A stretch of DNA of 34,725 bases from Candidatus Gastranaerophilales bacterium (GTDB lineage: Bacteria; Cyanobacteriota; Vampirovibrionia; Gastranaerophilales; Gastranaerophilaceae). The notes below the pieces were generated by a model. That model did not search any database. It had not been told where the DNA came from and saw only the letters and a list, made by a program, of their open reading frames with translations. A program made the translations under genes and the position numbers. Shown here piece after piece: positions 28,510-34,725 of this stretch (its first letter is position 1; the number at the start of each line of letters is the position of its first letter). The stretch spans positions 1-34,725 of the forward strand of contig UNSK01000019.1 in assembly GCA_900552525.1 (NCBI GenBank), in the 5' to 3' direction.

Positions 28510-31086
28510 CTACTGAAACAGATTCAACTGCGGTGCTTCAATTTCTAATTCTGAACTTCTTTTACGTCCTGCAAGATTTTTTGAAAAATCTCTCTGCATC
28601 TTGCTCATCAATTCTTCAGAGCGCTTAATTACAGTATTAGGAAGCCCTGCCATTTTAGCTACCTGAATACCATAGCTCTTGCTTGCTCCGCCCTGTACAA
28701 TTTTTCTTAAAAACTCTATTTCACCATTTTCTTCACTAACAGTAATTCTATAGTTCTTAATCTGCGGGAATGTTTTTGTCATTACATTTAGCTCATGGTA
28801 ATGTGTAGCAAAAATGCATCTTGCACCAATCTGATTTGCAATGTATTCCGCAACAGCCCATGCAATAGCAACCCCGTCATATGTGCTTGTTCCGCGTCCG
28901 ATTTCATCAATCAAAATAAGGCTCTTGTCTGTCGCACTGTTCAAAATGCAAGCTGTTTCTGTCATTTCAACCATAAATGTAGATTTACCCAATGTCAAAT
29001 CGTCACTTGCACCTACACGTGTGAATATTTTGTCTACGATACCAATCTCTGCGTAATCAGCAGGAATAAAAGAACCTATTTGAGCAAGTATAGCTATTAA
29101 AGCATTTTGCCTCATATAAGTTGATTTACCGGCCATATTTGGCCCGGTCAATATCATAAACTGAGTCTTGCTTCTGTCCGTACTAGAAAGCTCAATATCA
29201 TTTGCAACATAATTACCCAGAGGAAGTATTTGCTCCAGTACAGGATGACGTCCATTCTTAACGAAAAAATCACCGCTTTCATTCATTACCGGACAAACAT
29301 AATTATGCTCAACTGCAACAGAAGCAAATGAAGTAAAGACATCCAGTTTTGCAATACATTCAGCTGTTTCTCTAATCAGACTCACAAATTCTTTTGAATA
29401 ATCTCTGAAATTACAAAAGAGTTTATACTCTAACTCAAATGCTTTAACCTGAGCTGTTAGAACTTCGTCCTCATGTTTTTTTAGCTCATCTGTAATAAAT
29501 CTTTCTGCGCCTGTTAACGTCTGTTTTCTAATATAATCAGCCGGAACTTTGCCGAGATTTGTATTTGTCACCTCAATAAAGTAGCCAAAAACTTTATTAT
29601 ACCCGACTTTCAAAGTCGGAATACCGGTACGGTCTTTTTCTCTCTGTTCAAAATCTTTAAGCCAGCTTTCGCCATTATACATTAAATCTCTAAGATAATC
29701 TAAATCAGAGCTTACACCAGCCTTAATTATCCCGCCTTCCTTAATTGCTATAGGCGCATTATCATTAATCGTTTGTTCAATAATATCAGCATATTCTTTT
29801 AATTTATCAAGTTCGCCTTCAATTGGTTCAAAAGTGGTTAAACCAATAGATTTAGCCGTTTCGACGATTTCCGGAAGCGACATTAAAGATATTTTAAGGC
29901 TTAAAAAGTCACGCGGGAGTCCTGTGCTGTTGCTTAATTTCGTAGACAACCGCTGAATATCATAAATATTTTTCAGCTGTCTTTGAAGATCATAACGTTC
30001 AGTAGAATTATCCACAATACTTTTTACCACTTCCTGACGTTTTATAATTCTTTTTAAGTCTTTTAACGGCTGACAAATCCAGGATTTCAGAAGTCTGGCC
30101 CCCATATTTGTTGAAGTTTTGTCTATAGCCCATAGAAGCGAGCCATACTTGTTCTTTTCTCTCAAAGTTTCTGTAAGCTCAAGATTTTTTCTTGTTCCGG
30201 CATCAATTGCCATATACTCTGAAAGCTCATACGTTTCAATTCTCTCAAATTTAGGGAACCCTTCTTTGAGGTTCTCCCAGATATATGCCAGAACCCCTGC
30301 CGCAGCTCTGAAACCAAGAGTACAGGAGTTATATCCAATAGCATCTAAATCACCAATTTTAAGTACCTGCTTGAGATTTTCTTTAGCAAAATTTTCTTCA
30401 AAGACCTTAGCCGGAACTTTTGAACAATTATAATTCTGTACAATCTCATCCGGTAAATCTATAGTTTCTTCCGGAACAATCTGGAAAGGCTGTAGCTGCA
30501 TTTTCTTGGCAGGAGCAACTATTTCAGCTGGCTGTATTCTCACGAGCTCAGTTAAAAGAGTTTGATAATCAAGCTGTGTTGCTTTAAACTCTCCTGTCGA
30601 AATATCAGTATAAGCAAAGCCCCATTTTTCATTCTTTGATTTATCAGAAAACACTGCACACATATAATTGTTGCTATTCTGGTTCAAGAAATTGCTTTCA
30701 ATAAGAGTTCCTGCAGTGATAATTCTTACAACTCCGCGTTTTACAATGCCTTTAGCGAGTTTTGGATCTTCTAGCTGTTCGCATATAGCGACTTTGATAT
30801 CTTTAGCAACAAGTTTTTCAAGATACCCGTCTAATGCTTTGACTGGAATACCTGCCAGCGGTATTCTTCCAAGCTTGCCACATTCCCGGCCGGTGAGAGT
30901 TAATTCTAGTTCTCGTGATAATGTAACCGCATCTTCAAAAAATGTTTCATAAAAATCGCCCATGCGGTAAAGCATAAGACACTCAGGATGTTCACGCTTG
31001 ACTTCTAAAAAATGCTTCATTGCAGGAGTCAAGTCGTCCATATTGATGTCTGTAGTATTTATTAGATTGATTTCAGGTTTTGTCAT
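28510..31086 (-). CDS. mutS: DNA mismatch repair protein MutS
   Basis: An 858-residue mismatch sensor. N-terminal YRMGDFYETFFEDA carries the Phe-x-Glu mismatch-binding pair (F45, E47). Connector and lever domains follow, then the ABC-type ATPase: Walker A GPNMAGKST (648-656), Walker B LILIDEIGRGTST (D727, E728) and ATHYHEL. Length equals other bacterial MutS (about 850), and the tail contains LNLFQ, a beta-clamp-like motif at the very C-terminus (QLNLFQ). It is intact. Divergent from the operon at 31,126 with a 39-base gap. Confidence 0.97.
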   Translation of the reverse strand: MTKPEINLINTTDINMDDLTPAMKHFLEVKREHPECLMLYRMGDFYETFFEDAVTLSRELELTLTGRECGKLGRIPLAGIPVKALDGYLEKLVAKDIKVAICEQLEDPKLAKGIVKRGVVRIITAGTLIESNFLNQNSNNYMCAVFSDKSKNEKWGFAYTDISTGEFKATQLDYQTLLTELVRIQPAEIVAPAKKMQLQPFQIVPEETIDLPDEIVQNYNCSKVPAKVFEENFAKENLKQVLKIGDLDAIGYNSCTLGFRAAAGVLAYIWENLKEGFPKFERIETYELSEYMAIDAGTRKNLELTETLREKNKYGSLLWAIDKTSTNMGARLLKSWICQPLKDLKRIIKRQEVVKSIVDNSTERYDLQRQLKNIYDIQRLSTKLSNSTGLPRDFLSLKISLMSLPEIVETAKSIGLTTFEPIEGELDKLKEYADIIEQTINDNAPIAIKEGGIIKAGVSSDLDYLRDLMYNGESWLKDFEQREKDRTGIPTLKVGYNKVFGYFIEVTNTNLGKVPADYIRKQTLTGAERFITDELKKHEDEVLTAQVKAFELEYKLFCNFRDYSKEFVSLIRETAECIAKLDVFTSFASVAVEHNYVCPVMNESGDFFVKNGRHPVLEQILPLGNYVANDIELSSTDRSKTQFMILTGPNMAGKSTYMRQNALIAILAQIGSFIPADYAEIGIVDKIFTRVGASDDLTLGKSTFMVEMTETACILNSATDKSLILIDEIGRGTSTYDGVAIAWAVAEYIANQIGARCIFATHYHELNVMTKTFPQIKNYRITVSEENGEIEFLRKIVQGGASKSYGIQVAKMAGLPNTVIKRSEELMSKMQRDFSKNLAGRKRSSELEIEAPQLNLFQ

Positions 31087-31125
31087 AGTTATAATTGTAC
31101 ATAATATTTAGAATAGGTGCAAGTA
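31087..31125. promoter_or_regulatory. Divergent promoter gap between mutS and the envelope operon
   Basis: Only 39 bases separate the two starts. TATAATTGTACATAATATTT contains -10-like hexamers for both strands (TATAAT plus strand; TACAAT minus strand). Promoter -35 elements must extend into the neighbouring coding sequence. Confidence 0.4.
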
Positions 31126-31746
31126 ATGTTTAGATTAATAAAGATTATTTTTAACGCATTTTTATTAGTACTCGCTATTATTGGATTTAACGCTATCGGC
31201 GGCCAGAAATATGTTGAAGCAGTCAAGGTCAGTGTAGGAAATTTTATTCAGGAGCATGCTCTTGAAGGTGCGAAAAAAATCGGAAACTTTTCAGGTCTAA
31301 ACGAAGAATTTCAGATTGATAATTCTGTAAACCTTGTAGGCTATAAGGCTGTAATTGCCGAGCATAAAGCATCCGGACAAAAAATGGTAATTGTAGATTC
31401 AGGCAAAAAACCTTTGTTGACGCAAAATGATATTAAGAGCGATAAAGTTGATAAGAAACTCAATGACCTTGCAGACAAATTCAAATATCAGGCCGTAACT
31501 GTACAGGATATAAAAATTACAGACCGCGGAACAATGAAAGTTTACGGAAAAGATGTGCCTTATGCAAAATTTGAAGCGCACGTTACAAAACTGCCATTCA
31601 AAGATGTTGCCGGAGTTGTAGCAAGCGTTACAACTTCAGACGGCTCTGAAAAGCTTGCATTTTCTATCAGTGAAAAGAAAAAATACTCCCAGCTTATTAC
31701 TAACGAATTTTACAGGGGAGTTGCAGAAGGCGGAGAGAACAATTAA
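31126..31746 (+). CDS. Membrane-anchored host protein, unknown
   Basis: A 206-residue protein; ATG 31,126 is chosen because AGGTG lies 7 bases upstream. One N-terminal membrane segment (IIFNAFLLVLAIIGFNAIGG, residues about 7-26), then a soluble alpha/beta region (LVGYKAVIAEHKASGQKMVI; ITDRGTMKVYGKDVPYAKFE). No family is recognised. It starts a plus-strand operon with DUF2993 and GerMN genes, so an envelope role is likely. The next gene begins 45 bases later. Confidence 0.7.
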   Translation: MFRLIKIIFNAFLLVLAIIGFNAIGGQKYVEAVKVSVGNFIQEHALEGAKKIGNFSGLNEEFQIDNSVNLVGYKAVIAEHKASGQKMVIVDSGKKPLLTQNDIKSDKVDKKLNDLADKFKYQAVTVQDIKITDRGTMKVYGKDVPYAKFEAHVTKLPFKDVAGVVASVTTSDGSEKLAFSISEKKKYSQLITNEFYRGVAEGGENN

Positions 31747-31791
31747 TATTCTCACATGCCGGCACAAATTAACAGAATAAGGATATGGATT

Positions 31792-32610
31792 ATGAAAAAG
31801 ATTTTATTTGTTTTTATTTTAATGTTATTTGCCGTGAATACAGGGTTTGCTGCAGATAAATACTCAAAAGATTATCTGCAAAATCATAGACATTTTGCTA
31901 TTATGAACCCGATTGCAGAAAGCATGGCCGAACATATTATTAAGTCATCGTTAAAGAAAGAAACAGGCGGAAAATATAAAGTTAAGTTTGACGGCTACAC
32001 TGTATCAAGCATGAAAAAGGGTATATTCAAAAATCTTGAAATTACCGGCATAGACATTGTTTCTGAAGGGATAACAATTCCTTATGTACACCTTAAATCT
32101 TTGACTGACTATAATTATGTTGACTATACAAAGGATCCTGTTGAATTTAAATCAGATATGAAATTCCAGTATGAAATGATGTTATCAGATGAAAGCATGA
32201 ATACAGCTCTCAAACACAGCAATTATAAAGCTGTACTTGATAATATTAATAATATTGCTTATCCAATGTTTGAGGTAAAAGGCGTCAGCACAAAAATTAT
32301 GAATAATCAGCTTTATATCTTAACCGAATACAATTTCCCTATTGCGCCGTCACCAAAGAATAAAGTTTTCGTTGCTTCCTCAGGTTTCAATGTTAAAAAC
32401 GGTAAAATCAGAGCTGCAAATGTTAAATTAAACAGCGCTTACGGAAATATTTCGCTCAATAAAGTTGCAAATATGCTAAATCTTTTAAACCCTCTTGAAT
32501 TTACGCTTGCAAGGCTTGAAACAAAAGAGTGCGATGCAAATGTTGAGAATGTAAATATTGTTGACAATAAAGTTAAAATTGATGGTAAAATAATTGTAAA
32601 AGGAGATTAA
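31792..32610 (+). CDS. Exported DUF2993-family protein
   Basis: A 272-residue exported protein; the start at ATG 31,792 begins the signal peptide MKKILFVFILMLFAVNTGFA and has AAGGA upstream. The mature part (NPIAESMAEHIIKSSLKKET; YKVKFDGYTVSSMKKGIFKN; LEITGIDIVSEGITIPYVHL) and the C-terminal (SLNKVANMLNLLNPLEFTLA) resemble DUF2993/LmeA-type lipid-binding tubes common in Cyanobacteria and Actinobacteria. It may handle membrane lipids in the periplasm. Confidence 0.7.
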   Translation: MKKILFVFILMLFAVNTGFAADKYSKDYLQNHRHFAIMNPIAESMAEHIIKSSLKKETGGKYKVKFDGYTVSSMKKGIFKNLEITGIDIVSEGITIPYVHLKSLTDYNYVDYTKDPVEFKSDMKFQYEMMLSDESMNTALKHSNYKAVLDNINNIAYPMFEVKGVSTKIMNNQLYILTEYNFPIAPSPKNKVFVASSGFNVKNGKIRAANVKLNSAYGNISLNKVANMLNLLNPLEFTLARLETKECDANVENVNIVDNKVKIDGKIIVKGD

Positions 32611-32613
32611 GCC

Positions 32614-33225
32614 ATGAATTTTTCTCAAAAACTGGGTTTATTCGTACTTATAGTAATATCAGTTGCGTATGTATATTTCTCATTTTTCAGCGCAGAAGGT
32701 ATCCATATGACTCTTCCGCATCACGATGAGCAGCCGCCCATAGAAGAACTTCCTCAAATATCAGAAGAAGTGCCTTCTCCCACAGATGATGAACCAGCAA
32801 AAGAACATAGTTACAAAACAGTAAAAATATATGTTGCAGATTCAAACGGAAATATTCGCTCTGTTAATAGAAAATGCGATACTTCTGTTGAAAAGTCATG
32901 TTTTGCATATGCAATAAAAGAACTTATTGCAGGTCCTACAAAATGGGAAAAATCAAAAGGTTTTACCTCCGAAATTCCGCAGGGTACAAAAATACTTTCG
33001 GTTAGAGAAGGCGACGGGAATATTATGATAGACCTGTCTTCTGCCTTTGAAGGCGGCGGCGGAGCAGAAAGTACCTATACAAGAGTACGGCAGGTCATTA
33101 AGACAGCAAAAGCAAACACAAGCCAGCCTGTATATTTGTATATCAACGGCAGACAGGCTGATGTGATAGGCGGAGAAGGGATTATGATTAAACAGCCTCT
33201 TAGTGAAAGGTCTTTAGATGACTAA
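32614..33225 (+). CDS. GerMN-domain membrane protein
   Basis: A 203-residue protein with an N-terminal membrane anchor (LGLFVLIVISVAYVYFSFFS), a Pro/Glu-rich linker (residues 30-65), and a GerMN (spore-germination/sporulation-type) domain: VKIYVADSNGNIRSVNRKCD, AIKELIAGPT, IPQGTKILSVREGDGNIMID, then LSSAFEGGG and QPVYLYINGRQADVIGGEG. The domain is widespread in non-spore-formers, where its role in the cell wall is unclear. It is 3 bases after the DUF2993 stop. Confidence 0.85.
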   Translation: MNFSQKLGLFVLIVISVAYVYFSFFSAEGIHMTLPHHDEQPPIEELPQISEEVPSPTDDEPAKEHSYKTVKIYVADSNGNIRSVNRKCDTSVEKSCFAYAIKELIAGPTKWEKSKGFTSEIPQGTKILSVREGDGNIMIDLSSAFEGGGGAESTYTRVRQVIKTAKANTSQPVYLYINGRQADVIGGEGIMIKQPLSERSLDD

Positions 33226-33493
33226 TACAAAAGACTTAGATTATTACATGAACCTTGATTGGACTCTTATTGAGGGGACTGATTTGGATTTTAACGGAAA
33301 TCCTTATCATTATATTGAAATCAAAGAAATCCCGAGCTTTGCTTTTTGTGCTAAAACTCGAGAAAAAGCTCTTGAAAATTACAAAAAACAGCTAAGGTTG
33401 TCTTTAATGCTCATGCTTGAAGACGGCGACCATATTGTAGAACCGGGTGAAGAAACCGAAGATGATATTGATTGGGAAAGCATATGTCCATAG
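33218..33493 (+). CDS. HicB-like small protein
   Basis: A 91-residue protein (WTLIEGTDLDFNGNPYHYIE; IKEIPSFAFCAKTREKALEN, then YKKQLRLSLMLMLEDGD) with strands and a helix like the partial RNase-H fold of HicB/UPF0150 proteins ('GxxPxFxAxxxTxEEAL'). No HicA gene is beside it, so it is not an evident toxin-antitoxin pair. It overlaps GerMN by 8 bases and rimI by 10. Confidence 0.6.
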   Translation: MTNTKDLDYYMNLDWTLIEGTDLDFNGNPYHYIEIKEIPSFAFCAKTREKALENYKKQLRLSLMLMLEDGDHIVEPGEETEDDIDWESICP

Positions 33494-34020
33494 TAAAATT
33501 ATCAGAAATTTATATTGATAAAATGACAAAAGATGATATAGAAGGTGTTGTTGAGATCGAGGAGGAGGCTTACGGCAAGCACCACTGGGCAAAATCATCT
33601 TTCTATGATGAGATGTCAAATAATCTGGCAAAGTACTACTCAGCAAAAACTTCCGATGGAAAACTCGTTGGGTATGCCGGAACATGGCATATTATTGATG
33701 AGGGACATATTACTACAATAGCTGTAAAAAAAGAATTTTTGCGCAATCATATAGGCGAAGCTATTATACACAAGATTATAGAAGACTGTTACGCTGACGG
33801 AGTAAAGTATCTTACTCTTGAGGTGAGAGTTTCAAATATGCCGGCTATAAAGCTTTATGAAAAATATGGATTTCAGTCTTTAGGTACACGAAAGGGATAT
33901 TATCAGGACAATAATGAAGATGCATTGATTATGTGGACTGAGAATATTTTTTACGATAAATTTAAAAATAAGTATAAAGAAAACATTGACAAACTCAACA
34001 AAATTATAGAAATCAGATGA
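33484..34020 (+). CDS. rimI: RimI-type N-alpha-acetyltransferase
   Basis: A 178-residue GNAT enzyme that acetylates a ribosomal-protein N-terminus (S18 in E. coli). ATG 33,484 overlaps the previous gene; a longer frame starts at TTG upstream. Seen: MTKDDIEGVVEIEEEAYGKH, ITTIAVKKEFLRNHIGEAII (acetyl-CoA loop R/N-x2-G-x-A), YLTLEVRVSNMPAIKLYEKY, GFQSLGTRKGYYQDNNEDAL. All are classic RimI features. The C-terminal extension (about residues 155-178) is Lys-rich. Confidence 0.9.
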   Translation: MSIVKLSEIYIDKMTKDDIEGVVEIEEEAYGKHHWAKSSFYDEMSNNLAKYYSAKTSDGKLVGYAGTWHIIDEGHITTIAVKKEFLRNHIGEAIIHKIIEDCYADGVKYLTLEVRVSNMPAIKLYEKYGFQSLGTRKGYYQDNNEDALIMWTENIFYDKFKNKYKENIDKLNKIIEIR

Positions 34021-34694
34021 GCAAACGAATAGAAAAGCAGATAGATAGTTTTAAATATAAAGGTGAACCGATAAAAATAACTCTCGGAACGCTAATATTA
34101 ACCTGCCTTTCTGTCTTGTTTATCATTGTAGCAACTTTTACGCAAATAACAATTAAACATCCTTATTTCCCGCTTGATACTTTTTCATTTCTGGCTCAGG
34201 ATGTAAATGATTACGAGATACTGCATCATTTTATAAAGAGCTATAAATATATCCCGCAAATCCCTATGGTGTTTTTTATTGTTGCACTTTTAGGACGTAA
34301 ATTTGGGATTCTTTCGATTTTAATGTATATAATTCTCGGGTTATTTTTCCCGATATTTGCCCTAGGAGGCGGCGTTAGATATTTATTTGAATACGGGTTT
34401 GGCTACATACTGGCATTTCTTCCGGCAATATTTTTTGCGGGTACACTGCTTAAAGGAAAAACTGATTTCTTAAGAGTTTTCCTCATTTCTGTAATCGGAG
34501 TTTTAACAATCCATGTTCTTGGAATTTTATATATGTTCTTTATCGCAACACTAAGACAAGCACCGATGGATTTAGTCACAAGTTGGATTATTTCGCAAAG
34601 TGGTATACAAATCTTATACGATATATTTTTCTCCATAATTGCCATTTTTCTTGGGCGTCAAACAAGAAAACTATTATGGATAGTAATGTGTTAA
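34017..34694 (+). CDS. bioY: BioY-like biotin transport membrane protein
   Basis: A 225-residue protein with about six membrane segments (LTCLSVLFIIVATFTQI; PQIPMVFFIVALLGRKFG; ILSILMYIILGLFFPIFALG; GYILAFLPAIFFAGTLL; VFLISVIGVLTIHVLGILYM; ILYDIFFSIIAIFL). GGGVRYLFEYGFGYILAF matches the BioY loop with 'GGxxYLxxxxxGYLxGF'. Substrate-binding subunit of an ECF-type biotin importer is the usual role. It overlaps rimI by 4 bases (ATGA). A longer loop between the first two segments is atypical. The last 31 bases of the window hold no gene. Confidence 0.75.
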   Translation: MSKRIEKQIDSFKYKGEPIKITLGTLILTCLSVLFIIVATFTQITIKHPYFPLDTFSFLAQDVNDYEILHHFIKSYKYIPQIPMVFFIVALLGRKFGILSILMYIILGLFFPIFALGGGVRYLFEYGFGYILAFLPAIFFAGTLLKGKTDFLRVFLISVIGVLTIHVLGILYMFFIATLRQAPMDLVTSWIISQSGIQILYDIFFSIIAIFLGRQTRKLLWIVMC

Positions 34695-34725
34695 TACCGA
34701 TTTAATAAAAAAATGGGGCGGATTG

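Noticed and set aside
33218..33493. HicB-like protein as part of a toxin-antitoxin pair
   Set aside because: No HicA-like double-stranded RNA-binding toxin is next to it; neighbours are GerMN and rimI in an overlapping housekeeping operon.

Overview
The window holds most of an integrated temperate bacteriophage (positions 1 to about 26,600, left end outside the window) followed by its host chromosome (about 26,645 to 34,725). The DNA is AT-rich, genes have AGGAG-type ribosome sites, and no codon reassignment is apparent. The host genes include mutS, a DUF2993-type exported protein, a GerMN-domain protein, rimI and a BioY-like transporter gene. Together with the base composition and the many short overlapping genes, they suggest a gut, non-photosynthetic relative of Cyanobacteria (Gastranaerophilales/'Melainabacteria'). 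That assignment is an inference from gene content only.

The phage has the plan of a short-tailed (P22/T7-like podovirus) temperate phage. The minus strand from about 12,620 down to 1 is the virion operon: putative small terminase, a 49-residue ribbon-helix-helix protein, portal, scaffold, major capsid protein, a probable decoration protein, a SAP/HeH-domain protein, head-tail connector, a BppU-like beta protein, a fibre-like coiled-coil protein, a gp10-like tail hub, a GNAT-like protein, and Gly/Ala- and Ser/Thr-rich internal or tail proteins. No large terminase and no recognisable lysis gene are visible.

The control region lies at 13,070-14,850. A LexA/CI-type repressor with a self-cleavage peptidase domain (minus strand) faces a 55-residue ribbon-helix-helix protein in the Cro position (plus strand). 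Four copies of GTCATA lie on or near the three promoter regions and are candidate operators. The repressor gene is followed, with a one-base stop/start overlap, by a small secreted protein with three 20-residue YGYNAxGDYVP repeats, so a surface or secreted product is probably made during lysogeny.

The plus-strand early region (14,854-25,374) carries small unknown genes, a YqaJ exonuclease plus RecT annealase pair, an SSB-like protein, a DUF4373-type replication protein, a primase-helicase, a DUF2303 protein, an excisionase-like protein and a run of small Cys-rich or coiled-coil proteins. Between recT and ssb lies a structured, gene-poor stretch with two related leader-like segments, a 21-codon gene and a cloverleaf tRNA whose anticodon loop has eight bases (TTCCCCGA), the form expected of a four-base-reading tRNA. 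The tyrosine integrase gene closes the prophage on the right, next to palindromes and direct repeats likely to be att or arm sites.

The flanking host DNA has a TPR-glycosyltransferase gene and mutS on the minus strand. Divergent from mutS is a tightly packed plus-strand operon: a membrane-anchored unknown, DUF2993, GerMN, a HicB-like protein, RimI and BioY.
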